A program made the position numbers and the translations under genes. Below are positions 17,871-25,711 of a stretch of 64,000 nucleotides of DNA, one piece after another. Each line of letters starts with the position of its first letter. The first letter of the stretch is position 1. The stretch is from the NCBI GenBank assembly GCA_016709865.1, contig JADJLX010000006.1:1-64000 (forward strand), read 5' to 3'. The notes beneath the pieces are model-generated. The model was not told the origin of the DNA, made no database searches, and worked only from the letters and a program-made list of their open reading frames with translations. The stretch comes from Bacteroidales bacterium. GTDB lineage: Bacteria; Bacteroidota; Bacteroidia; Bacteroidales; VadinHA17.

Positions 17871-19388
17871 ATGATAAAATTTTTCAGAAAGTACCATAAA
17901 TGGCTGGGAGTAATATTTGCCCTTGTAATATTAAGTTACGTTTTTTCAGGAATAATACTTAATCACAGGGAAGCATTATCCTTCATTGATGTAAATAGGA
18001 AACTTCTTCCCAAAGAGTACAGATATCAAAACTGGAACAATGCCGCAGTTAAATCGACATTAAAAATTTCATCTGACAGCATATTTGTTTATGGTAATAT
18101 TGGAATCTGGCTTACCGACAGCAGTTTTACAGATTTTAAAAACTTTAGTGCCGGAGTCCCTAAAGGTATCGACAACCGCAAGATTTTTCAAATGATCATA
18201 ACTTCCGGTCATAAGCTTCTTGCCGGCACCTTTTCAGGTTTATACACATTTAATTACAATGATGACAAATGGATTTCAGTCGCTTTGCCAGTAAAAGAAA
18301 AAGTCATTGTGGATATTATTCAAAAACAGGATACAATTTTTGTTTTAACACGTTCTTACCTATTAAGAACCACAGATCTGACTCACTTCAGTGTTTCTCA
18401 GCTTCCTCCTCCGGAGAATTATGATAATAAAACCGGCCTTTTTAAGACCTTTTGGGTTATCCATAGCGGCGAAATATATGGAACAGCAGGGAAAATAATT
18501 GTCGATTTGGCCGCTCTTGTTTTTGCCTTTCTTACAATAACAGGTTTTATTGTATTCGTAAACAGGATCATCCTGAGGAAGAACAAGAAGCCCGTTGCAC
18601 TAAAAATAAAATTGAGGAACTCGAACAGGTGGAATATTAAATGGCATAATAAAATTGGCTGGATAGCCTTGGCTGTTCTGATACTGAATACCACAACAGG
18701 GATGTTTTTACGACCACCACTCCTGATTTCGATTGCTAATTCGAGAGTTGGAAAGATCCCCTTTACAGAACTGGCAACTCCAAATCCATGGTTCGACCAG
18801 TTGCGCAGGATTTATTATGATCAGGAGATCAACAGGTTTATTGTCAGCACTATGGATGCTTTCTATTATTCCGATGACAATTTCAAAACAGAGCTCAAAC
18901 AATATAGATTTCAACCACCTGTAAGCGTAATGGGGGTGACTGTATTTGAAAAAATTGATACATATAAATACCTGATCGGTTCTTTTGAGGGCTTATTCTC
19001 ATGGAACTCACAATCAGGTGAGATTTTCGATTACATTAAAAAGCAACCCTACTCCGTTCCTTCCGGAATAGGCAGACCAATTGGTGATTTTCTTGTTTCA
19101 GGCTTCACGCGCGATTTTAAAAACCAGGAATATTATTTTGATTACGACAGGGGAGCTGTTGATATCTATGGAGTGCAGAGATTTGCACCCTTACCTGAAA
19201 AGGTAATCAGTGAATCTCCAATGTCGCTATGGAACGTGGCCTTAGAAATTCATACCGGACGAATTTATCAGTCAATAATCGGAGACTTTTACGTACTCGT
19301 AGTTCCACTTACAGGTCTCATTGTCCTGTTTATTCTTATTTCAGGCTTCATAGTATGGCTTAAAATCAGAAAAAAGGCAGATTATTAA
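17871..19388 (+). CDS. PepSY-associated transmembrane protein
   Basis: The 505-residue protein begins with MIKFFRKYHKWLGVIFALVILSYVFSGIILNH, the first helix of PepSY_TM proteins with its YHKWLG motif. A periplasmic beta-rich domain follows (about 35-205), then two central helices, a second WHNKIGWIALAVLILNTTTGMFLRPP helix, a second periplasmic domain (300-460) and a final helix (VVPLTGLIVLFILISGFIVWL). Family members are inner-membrane proteins tied to iron or haem redox, and conserved His in the helices could bind haem. It is 175 bases after the oxidoreductase and 84 bases before the DUF438 gene, all on the same strand, so a part in the same redox response is plausible but not proven. Confidence 0.8.
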   Translation: MIKFFRKYHKWLGVIFALVILSYVFSGIILNHREALSFIDVNRKLLPKEYRYQNWNNAAVKSTLKISSDSIFVYGNIGIWLTDSSFTDFKNFSAGVPKGIDNRKIFQMIITSGHKLLAGTFSGLYTFNYNDDKWISVALPVKEKVIVDIIQKQDTIFVLTRSYLLRTTDLTHFSVSQLPPPENYDNKTGLFKTFWVIHSGEIYGTAGKIIVDLAALVFAFLTITGFIVFVNRIILRKNKKPVALKIKLRNSNRWNIKWHNKIGWIALAVLILNTTTGMFLRPPLLISIANSRVGKIPFTELATPNPWFDQLRRIYYDQEINRFIVSTMDAFYYSDDNFKTELKQYRFQPPVSVMGVTVFEKIDTYKYLIGSFEGLFSWNSQSGEIFDYIKKQPYSVPSGIGRPIGDFLVSGFTRDFKNQEYYFDYDRGAVDIYGVQRFAPLPEKVISESPMSLWNVALEIHTGRIYQSIIGDFYVLVVPLTGLIVLFILISGFIVWLKIRKKADY

Positions 19389-19472
19389 ACCAACTGATTC
19401 ATCGCGATTAATATGGCGATGGTTAACTGAAAATTTATGATAATATATTGCAACAAATTAATCTGATATGAT

Positions 19473-20705
19473 ATGAGTGAACTGATAAACAATTCAACTG
19501 AAAGAAAAAAGAAACTTAAAGAACTGATTTTAAAACTGCACACCGGGGAATATCAGGAAGCAGTAAGAGAGAAACTGCTTGAAAGTCTTAGTCAGATACC
19601 TTATGGAGAGGTTGTGGAAGTTGAACAGGAATTGATAAGTGAAGGGCTTCCTGAGGAAGAGGTTTTAAAACTTTGTGACGCCCATTCAGGTGTTCTTGAC
19701 GGGAATATTGATTTATCTTCCTCGAAGAAAATCCCGGATGGTCACCCTGTGGATGTAATGATCCATGAAAACAGCGAACTTAAAAAGGTAGCTTTGGAAA
19801 TTGATATCCTGCTTAACGAAATCTCTATCGATAAAGCGGTAAATATTGAAGCAGTTATTCTTAAACTCAGGGGACTATTCAACAGCCTTTTTGATGTTGA
19901 TAAACTATATCGAAGAAAAGAATATTTGTTATTCCCATTTCTAGAAAGCCAGGGAATCACTGGTCCCCCGAAAGTTATGTGGGGAAAGCATGACGAAATA
20001 AGGGAATTAATAAAAGGTAGTATTGAATTATTACAGACACCGTCGATAACAAGGGAGGAATTGATTGCGTCATCGGAGATAGTACTTTTCCCGGCAATTC
20101 AAGGAGTGGTTGATATGACTAAAAAAGAGGAAGAGATCCTATATCCAATGGCATTGGATATACTTACTGAATCAGACTGGTATGAGATCAGTAAACAGTC
20201 ATTGCAGATCGGTTTTTGCCTGTATGACCCTCAAAAAGAGTGGAAACCAGTATGGGCCAAAGAAGATTCTGTAAATGAATTGAATAAAACAGGTCAGAAT
20301 ATTCAACTTCCATCAGGAAGTTTTACTGTTGAAGAGCTTCTTGCAATTTTAAATACCTTGCCGGTCGACATGACATTTGTTGACAGAGATGATAAAGTAA
20401 AATACTTTTCTCAGGGGAAAGAGAGAATTTTTCAAAGAAACCGGGCAATACTGAACAGAGATGTGAGACATTGTCATCCTCCTGCAAGTGCACATATTGT
20501 AGACAAAATTATAGAGGATTTTAAAAGCGGAAGAGAAGATCAGGCACCTTTCTGGATTAATTCAGGACACAAAATGATACATATAAATTATTTCGCTCTG
20601 AGAAATGACAAGGGAGATTACCTGGGGACTCTTGAAGTTTCTCATGATATTTCAGGTTACAGAAAACTTGAAGGAGATCAAAGGATTTTATCTTACAAAA
20701 AATAG
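19473..20705 (+). CDS. DUF438-hemerythrin-PAS protein, copy 1
   Basis: The 410-residue protein has three parts: an N-terminal DUF438 helical region (about 1-85, LKELILKLHTGEYQEAV), a hemerythrin HHE domain (about 92-235) and a C-terminal PAS domain (about 275-405) with the family's HCHPP motif (residues 330-334) and the ending YLGTLEVSHDISGYRKLEGDQ. Hemerythrin-type residues include GHPVD, RKEYLLFPFLE, MWGKHDEIRE and KKEEEILYP. At the place where copy 2 and typical members have HY before the KE pair, this copy has LY, so one iron ligand may be lost. The usual proposal for the family is sensing or scavenging of O2/NO by the di-iron site with a haem- or ligand-binding PAS. It is two bases upstream of the DUF1858 gene. 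Confidence 0.9.
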   Translation: MSELINNSTERKKKLKELILKLHTGEYQEAVREKLLESLSQIPYGEVVEVEQELISEGLPEEEVLKLCDAHSGVLDGNIDLSSSKKIPDGHPVDVMIHENSELKKVALEIDILLNEISIDKAVNIEAVILKLRGLFNSLFDVDKLYRRKEYLLFPFLESQGITGPPKVMWGKHDEIRELIKGSIELLQTPSITREELIASSEIVLFPAIQGVVDMTKKEEEILYPMALDILTESDWYEISKQSLQIGFCLYDPQKEWKPVWAKEDSVNELNKTGQNIQLPSGSFTVEELLAILNTLPVDMTFVDRDDKVKYFSQGKERIFQRNRAILNRDVRHCHPPASAHIVDKIIEDFKSGREDQAPFWINSGHKMIHINYFALRNDKGDYLGTLEVSHDISGYRKLEGDQRILSYKK

Positions 20706-20707
20706 CA

Positions 20708-21229
20708 ATGGAAAAGACACAATTGATAATAACACCAAAGACGAAAGTTTTGGAACTTATTGAAGCATATCCTCATCTTGAAGAGGTTTTAATTAAGCAT
20801 GTCCCTGCATTCAGCAAATTAAAGAATCCACTGCTCCGGAGAACTGTTGCAAAAATCGCAACTCTCCAACAGGCAGCCAGTATTGGAAATGTTAAAACAG
20901 GTGATTTGATAAATCTTCTGAGGAAAGAAGTTGGTCAGGAGTTGATAAATACAGGTGATGAAACAGCTTATAACACTAAAAAGCCACTATGGTTTGAAGA
21001 AACACTTATTGAGAAAAAATTTGACATAAGAGAGATGCTTGCAGCTGGTGAGCAGCCTGTAAACCAGGTTATTTCTGACCTGACCCATCTTAATCAGGGA
21101 AAGATTTACAAGTTAACATCCCCGTTTCTTCCTGCCCCGCTGATTGACAAAGCAATCAGCCTTAAAATTGATCATTGGGTGTTAAAGGACAGAGAAAACT
21201 TAGTTTTAGTATATTTTTATAAAGGTTAA
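20708..21229 (+). CDS. DUF1858 + DUF2249 protein
   Basis: The first half (about 5-80) matches DUF1858 (ITPKTKVLELIEAYPHLEEVLIKHVPAFSKLKNPLLRRTVAKIATLQQAA), a small helical domain often found beside Fe-S and hybrid-cluster proteins. The second half (about 100-172) matches DUF2249 (FDIREMLAAGEQPVNQV, then LTSPFLPAPLIDKA), a sulphur-carrier-like fold. The pair is typical of genes placed with DUF438 and hemerythrin proteins in nitrosative-stress clusters. It starts 2 bases after copy 1 and ends 13 bases before copy 2 of the DUF438 gene, so the three form one operon. The activity is unknown. Confidence 0.88.
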   Translation: MEKTQLIITPKTKVLELIEAYPHLEEVLIKHVPAFSKLKNPLLRRTVAKIATLQQAASIGNVKTGDLINLLRKEVGQELINTGDETAYNTKKPLWFEETLIEKKFDIREMLAAGEQPVNQVISDLTHLNQGKIYKLTSPFLPAPLIDKAISLKIDHWVLKDRENLVLVYFYKG

Positions 21230-21242
21230 ACTTTTTTTAAAC

Positions 21243-22445
21243 ATGTCAGAAATTATAAACAACAGCGGAGATCGGATTGCGGCACTGGCAGATTTCTCGA
21301 GACGTCTTATAAGTGGTGAAGACGGCAGAATGCTCATTGAAAAATATAAGCAGATAATCAATACAGTTACACCAGCGGAGACAATGCAGGTACTTGATAT
21401 AATGCTTTCAGAGGGTATCCCTAATGAAATTGTTAAAGCCAATGTCGGCAAGATTATAAATGTTTTTTATAAGTCGCTTTCTGCTTATCAATGGGAAAAA
21501 CCGGGAGAAGGTCATTTCCTGTATTATCTGATGCTCGAAAACCGTGAGGTTCAAAAAATAATGACTAAGTTAAAATCTGTAATCAAGGTTTTCTTCAATG
21601 GTGAAAATCAGAATTTTTCTACTTTAAGACATAAACTCATGCAACATGTGGAGCAGTTAAAGACTTATGAGCTGCATTATATTAAAAAAGAAAATATCCT
21701 ATTCCCATACATAGAAAAAGCATTTCCACAATATCGCTGTTTGCAACTAATGTGGTCATTTCACGATGATTTTCGCCGGAGTCTGAAAGTACTTGATGTA
21801 ATCTTACAGGACACACTTCCCGATAAAGAGCTGTTGAATAAGGAAATAGGGAAATTATTTTTTGTTGTACTTCCCATTGTTTTCAGGGAAGAACAAATCG
21901 TATTTCCAGTAGCTCTCAGGGCAATACCTGAAAAAGCTTGGATAGAAATGATGGAACAAAGTTATGATACCAAGTGGTGCTTTATCGAACAACCTGACAG
22001 AAAATACAACACAAACATGGCATCTTTCAGTCTAAACGGAAAGATCAACCTGGGTACAGGGTTTCTTAGTTCTGAACAAGTGATAATGTTGTTAAACAAT
22101 TTGCCTGTCGATATTACATTTATTGATGAGAACGATGAAGTTCAATATTTTTCAGGTGCTAAAGACCGTATTTTCCCTCGTTCGAAAGCCATTATTGGCA
22201 GAAAAGTACAAAATTGTCATCCTCCGGAAAGTGTGCATATTGTAAATGAAATTATTACTGCCTTCCGAAATGGACAAAATGGCCATGCTGATTTTTGGAT
22301 ACAAATGAAAGGTCGTTTTATACACATTCGTTATTTTGCTCTTCGAGATGAACAAAGCGAATATAAAGGTACTATTGAAGTAAGTCAGGATGTTACTGAA
22401 ATACGCTCATTACAGGGTGAACACAGATTGTTGGAATGGAATTGA
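21243..22445 (+). CDS. DUF438-hemerythrin-PAS protein, copy 2
   Basis: The 400-residue paralogue of the protein at 19473 has the same layout: DUF438 (ALADFSRRLISGEDGRMLI), hemerythrin (GHFLYYLMLENRE, LHYIKKENILFPYIE, MWSFHDDFRRSL, REEQIVFPVAL) and PAS (LPVDITFIDENDEVQYFS, NCHPPESVHIVNE, YKGTIEVSQDVTEIRSLQGEH). Unlike copy 1 it keeps the His of the HY-x-KKE motif, so it looks able to hold a complete di-iron site. Two diverged copies in one operon suggest different ligands or a sensor/scavenger split. Gene order and family context point to oxygen or nitric-oxide handling in the cytoplasm. Confidence 0.92.
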   Translation: MSEIINNSGDRIAALADFSRRLISGEDGRMLIEKYKQIINTVTPAETMQVLDIMLSEGIPNEIVKANVGKIINVFYKSLSAYQWEKPGEGHFLYYLMLENREVQKIMTKLKSVIKVFFNGENQNFSTLRHKLMQHVEQLKTYELHYIKKENILFPYIEKAFPQYRCLQLMWSFHDDFRRSLKVLDVILQDTLPDKELLNKEIGKLFFVVLPIVFREEQIVFPVALRAIPEKAWIEMMEQSYDTKWCFIEQPDRKYNTNMASFSLNGKINLGTGFLSSEQVIMLLNNLPVDITFIDENDEVQYFSGAKDRIFPRSKAIIGRKVQNCHPPESVHIVNEIITAFRNGQNGHADFWIQMKGRFIHIRYFALRDEQSEYKGTIEVSQDVTEIRSLQGEHRLLEWN

Positions 22446-22579
22446 ATAAACAATTAGAAAACGAAATAAGCTTAAGAGTTCAATCAATCCTGACTCTGTT
22501 TGAAAGCAACACAATACTTCCAAAAAGAGTGATCAGTGAAAAACGAAGCGAGACAAAAGAAGCAGCACTTAATGGGTAA
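22436..22579 (+). CDS. Small ORF (47 aa) overlapping the DUF438 copy 2 stop
   Basis: An ATG at 22436 inside the last codons of the preceding gene opens a 47-residue frame (MELNKQLENEISLRVQSILT...) ending at 22579. It is polar and mostly helical in composition, and the overlap would allow coupled translation. I recognise no family. It may be a real small gene at the end of the operon or a chance frame. Confidence 0.35.
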   Translation: MELNKQLENEISLRVQSILTLFESNTILPKRVISEKRSETKEAALNG

Positions 22580-22618
22580 TTCTTTCTTTGCAATATTATT
22601 AAAACTCAACCCAAAAAA

Positions 22619-23281
22619 TCAATTTAAAACCACGTATTCAGATATCTGATTTGACCAATCTCCGTTATTATCCTTAACCCGGACACGAATCTGCTTCTGC
22701 CCTGCACTACCAAAAACATAACGCACCTTATTCAGAGGAGAACTAAATTTATAATTTGCAAGCGTGTACTCATACTCTGTAATTTTCCCGCTGAACCTTG
22801 CATCTTTATCATAAGATGCCGAAGCATCCACTTCATATTCGTATGGACTTGAAACGCCTATTTTCTTAACGGAAAACTTTGCTACCGGGGCTATATTTCG
22901 AAAAACTGTAAATGTTATAGAAAACTTTGCTTCTTCATTAAAAGAGTCTCTAGCGCACAGGCTAAAGATATTTTGTCCTTCTGTCACTCCTGTGAAGCTA
23001 ATTAATTCAGTACCAACCTCAAAAGTATTTTTTGGTTGCTCCTGAGAGACCTTCAATGTTATTTTCTCTTCATCCTGGATAAAGTATTGCAAGGACAAGG
23101 GTACCCCGATCTTGAGAGAATCCGAAAGTGCGTTTCCCTCAAGCAGGACGCCGTTTTTAACTAGCGTTAGAGAAGGGGCTTTGTTAACATCAATAAAATA
23201 ATCTTCCCGGTTATCGCACGATGAGAAAAAAAATTGACCAACCAAAACAAAAAGTACTATGCAAAGCTTTAACTGTTTCAT
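22619..23281 (-). CDS. Lipoprotein with PKD-like domain
   Basis: A lipoprotein signal peptide (MKQLKLCIVLFVLVGQFFFSSC, lipobox FSSC) is followed by about 200 residues with two beta-sandwich units. The second (about 130-218) shows the PKD look: APVAKFSVKKIG, VDASASYDKDA, YVFGSAGQKQIRVRVKDNNGDWS. Such proteins are surface or periplasmic adhesion or binding modules. Its ATG overlaps the stop of the T9SS fragment gene upstream by four bases, so the two are coupled. No enzymatic motif is present. Confidence 0.8.
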   Translation of the reverse strand: MKQLKLCIVLFVLVGQFFFSSCDNREDYFIDVNKAPSLTLVKNGVLLEGNALSDSLKIGVPLSLQYFIQDEEKITLKVSQEQPKNTFEVGTELISFTGVTEGQNIFSLCARDSFNEEAKFSITFTVFRNIAPVAKFSVKKIGVSSPYEYEVDASASYDKDARFSGKITEYEYTLANYKFSSPLNKVRYVFGSAGQKQIRVRVKDNNGDWSNQISEYVVLN

Positions 23282-24054
23282 TTTTTTATGATTTTAACAC
23301 TTTTCTTTGAATCTCTGAAACCGTTGATTTCCAGAATATATATATCTGATTTCAGTGAGCTGAAATCAATTGTGACAGTTTCGCTGTCAAAGATTAGAGA
23401 CTCTATCATCGTACCTGAAATATTGAAAATCTTAACGGTTTTTATTCTTTCATTGCTTTTAAGTGATAGATTTTCGCTTACCGGATTAGGATAGCTGGAG
23501 AACGTAACTTCCTTATTTTTCTCGATGCCGGTAATATCATTAATTACCGTAATTATCTCATCTTTCAAAACAGAATCAATGCACCCCCCCGGACTTTTTA
23601 CAGTCAACTGAACACTGAATTTTTTGGAATTAACACCCAGTACGTTATAATAATGCACCGGGTTTTGTTCAGATATAATATCACCCTCAAAGAAGTTCCA
23701 GGAATAACTGCTGGCATTAACACTTGTGTTGGTAAACTTGATTGCATCTCCAATTGTAACTGTAGTTATGTCAGGGGTAAAGCTTGCTTCCACGTTATCA
23801 ACGATAATTTTCTGCTCCAGGTAATCGCTTAAACAACCGTTCAGATCGAGACTCTTAACGTAAACAGTATTACCCGTGGTAATGCTGCTTAAGGTGTATT
23901 TTGTACCATCCATTAAATAAGCGTGCCCTGAATCATACCATTTGTAACTAAGATAAGCTGGGTTAACTACATTTATGTTAACCGTTGAACCTTTACAGTA
24001 GCTTGTTTTAATATCTGTTGTTGGAAGGTTTATTTGATCAAATACCTTAATCAT
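23278..24054 (-). CDS. C-terminal part of a T9SS-secreted PKD protein, N-terminus missing
   Basis: The 258-residue frame carries an Ig/PKD-like unit (SFTPDITTVTIGDAIKFTNTS, then YSWNF) and a complete T9SS type A sorting domain (about 180-258, SSYPNPVSENLSLKSNE, VKIFNISGTMIES, DIYILEI). It has no signal peptide, which a T9SS cargo needs. The frame stays open for about 25 further codons upstream (to 24129, including TYYRRAVTSGNSTVYSNFV, a repeat usual in large T9SS adhesins) before a TGA. This is therefore the tail of a much larger gene whose front has been lost or frameshifted. It overlaps the PKD lipoprotein gene by four bases. Confidence 0.7.
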   Translation of the reverse strand: MIKVFDQINLPTTDIKTSYCKGSTVNINVVNPAYLSYKWYDSGHAYLMDGTKYTLSSITTGNTVYVKSLDLNGCLSDYLEQKIIVDNVEASFTPDITTVTIGDAIKFTNTSVNASSYSWNFFEGDIISEQNPVHYYNVLGVNSKKFSVQLTVKSPGGCIDSVLKDEIITVINDITGIEKNKEVTFSSYPNPVSENLSLKSNERIKTVKIFNISGTMIESLIFDSETVTIDFSSLKSDIYILEINGFRDSKKSVKIIKK

Positions 24055-24237
24055 TACGAAGTTTGAATAAACCGTGCTGTTACCACTTGTGACAGCTCTC
24101 CTGTAATAAGTGTTAACTTTTACTTTCCTTCAGAAACATTTCTGTACAACGTGAATATTGAGTTCTACTACCTTATTTTTACTACTCGCATTAGTGCTGT
24201 AGGGTCTTTTTCTTACCACAATAATTTTCGGGGAAAT

Positions 24238-24269
24238 GAAAAAAAAGAGATCCTCATCTGAAGATCTCT
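24238..24269 (-). terminator. Intrinsic terminator after the 24310-24813 gene
   Basis: AGAGATC (24246-24252) pairs with GATCTCT (24263-24269). Read on the minus strand the stem is followed by a run of T, and it lies about 40 bases past the stop of the exported-protein gene at 24310. Confidence 0.7.
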
Positions 24270-24309
24270 CTATTATAATTTTGAACGCTTTTGTTTAAAT
24301 TCAATAATA

Positions 24310-24813
24310 CTAGTTTATAAGCTTTACTCCAAAAAGATTAACAGAATTACTATTCTTAAAACAAATTCCATATTGACCAGGAGTAAACCGAGGAACAGTA
24401 ATTAAGTATGAGTTGGTCCCGTACTTTTTTGCTTTGAACTCCAACTTTTCAGAGTTTGAAGTGTTCCAGACTCTTTTGGTGTTTTCAATTTTCATTTTGA
24501 CAATACTTACCAGGTCAGATGGATTAATTGAATTATCTGAGACCCGGACAATAAACTGTGAATTTAAAGAATCCACAGAAACAGTGGAACAACACATTTT
24601 AAATTCTAAAATCAACTGCGTTGTCATATATTTAATTTTCGTATTTACCGCTGTCTGGTGTTCCAGTAAAACACCAGTACCAATGGAATCATTTACGAAA
24701 ACTGCAGTCTCGGAAAAATCTGGCTCGATTATTCTGACATTTTTGAACTTTTGACAATAAGTCTGAGCTATTGAAAAAAATAAAAACGATAAGATTAATA
24801 AATTCCTTTTCAT
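24310..24813 (-). CDS. Exported protein of unknown function
   Basis: The 167-residue protein has a clean signal peptide (MKRNLLILSFLFFSIAQTYCQ). The mature part is probably all-beta (IKYMTTQLILEFKMCC, SQFIVRVSDNS) and ends with TPGQYGICFKNSNSVNLFGVKLIN. It resembles small periplasmic carbohydrate-binding-like proteins in style, but I recognise no family. It stands alone between a terminator and the defence island and is about 150 bases from either neighbour. Confidence 0.65.
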   Translation of the reverse strand: MKRNLLILSFLFFSIAQTYCQKFKNVRIIEPDFSETAVFVNDSIGTGVLLEHQTAVNTKIKYMTTQLILEFKMCCSTVSVDSLNSQFIVRVSDNSINPSDLVSIVKMKIENTKRVWNTSNSEKLEFKAKKYGTNSYLITVPRFTPGQYGICFKNSNSVNLFGVKLIN

Positions 24814-24821
24814 GACAAATG

Positions 24822-25004
24822 CTAAGATATGTTTTTTTTGGTGGTGTATTTAATCTCCTCCGAATCTTCATCAATTGGCATGAAAGTATCTTCCTCAGGG
24901 ATGGGGTATATTTTTCGTTTTTTTGTGCTCACCTTTCTTCTCTGTCCTGGTCCTTTAGTCGACAAAACAGAATTCTTAATTATCATTTTGGATTTTTTCA
25001 CCAT
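24822..25004 (-). CDS. Small basic protein next to the YgjP-like gene
   Basis: From ATG 25004 the frame encodes about 60 residues starting MVKKSKMIIKNSV and rich in Lys/Arg (QRRKVSTKKRK) with an acidic tail (EEDTFMPIDEDSEE). It begins 11 bases after the metallopeptidase stop, which suggests cotranscription at the end of the restriction operon. No family is recognised. The low-complexity composition leaves room for a chance frame. Confidence 0.45.
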   Translation of the reverse strand: MVKKSKMIIKNSVLSTKGPGQRRKVSTKKRKIYPIPEEDTFMPIDEDSEEIKYTTKKNIS

Positions 25005-25015
25005 TTTTTCAGAGT

Positions 25016-25711
25016 TTAAGCGAGCAGTTTCTCCAATTTCATTTTCCATTTTTCCCAGTCCTTCATTTCTTTCGTTTGTAAGTCAATAAATCTTTGAGTA
25101 TGATCGTGATGAACCAGATGGCAAAGTTCATGAATAATAACATATTCAATACAACCTTTAGGTGCCTTGATCAATTCTGGGTTCAGAATGATTTTACCTT
25201 TTGGTGTACAGCTTCCCCAACGGGTTGGCATATCTCTTAATACAATTGATGACGGTTCAACCTCATATATTTTGAATCTGTCTATAATTGGTTGGGCTAT
25301 TGATCGAAACTTGATCTTCGCATTTCCTAAATACCAACCATTTACCAACTGCCTGACTCGTAGTTTATCTAATGTTGCCACTTCAATAAACTTTCCTTTC
25401 AACTTTACTGATTCCAGTTTTTTTTGCACGATACTCAAACGGTATTGTCTGCCGAGATATAAATGCGTTTCGCCTCCTACAAATTTTTTTGCAGGTGTCT
25501 TTGGATGGAAAGTAAGGAAGAAACTTTGTTGCCTGATTATCCAAGATGCTTTCTTTCTAAGTTTCTCTTCGACTTTTTCCAGCGTTGTATCACCAGGGGC
25601 TTTTACTAAAACTGACAGATCCGGTTTTACAGTTATCCCTAAGGTTTTTCTATTGGAATATTCCAGATGAAAATCTATTTGCTTTGAACCGAATTGAATT
25701 GCAGATTTCAT
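25016..25711 (-). CDS. YgjP/DUF45-like zinc metallopeptidase of the type I RM operon
   Basis: The 231-residue protein has the YgjP-like layout: a beta-rich front (VTVKPDLSVLVKAPG), WYLGNAK, then MPTRWGSCTPKGKIILNP and the zinc motif HELCHLVHHDHTQRF (about residues 192-206). Family members regularly end type I restriction operons; their role there is not settled, although proteolytic control of the endonuclease is a common suggestion. The ATG overlaps the hsdR stop by one base (TAATG), so translation is coupled. The HExxH-like motif is HELCH, with a third ligand His downstream, and looks functional. Confidence 0.9.
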   Translation of the reverse strand: MKSAIQFGSKQIDFHLEYSNRKTLGITVKPDLSVLVKAPGDTTLEKVEEKLRKKASWIIRQQSFFLTFHPKTPAKKFVGGETHLYLGRQYRLSIVQKKLESVKLKGKFIEVATLDKLRVRQLVNGWYLGNAKIKFRSIAQPIIDRFKIYEVEPSSIVLRDMPTRWGSCTPKGKIILNPELIKAPKGCIEYVIIHELCHLVHHDHTQRFIDLQTKEMKDWEKWKMKLEKLLA

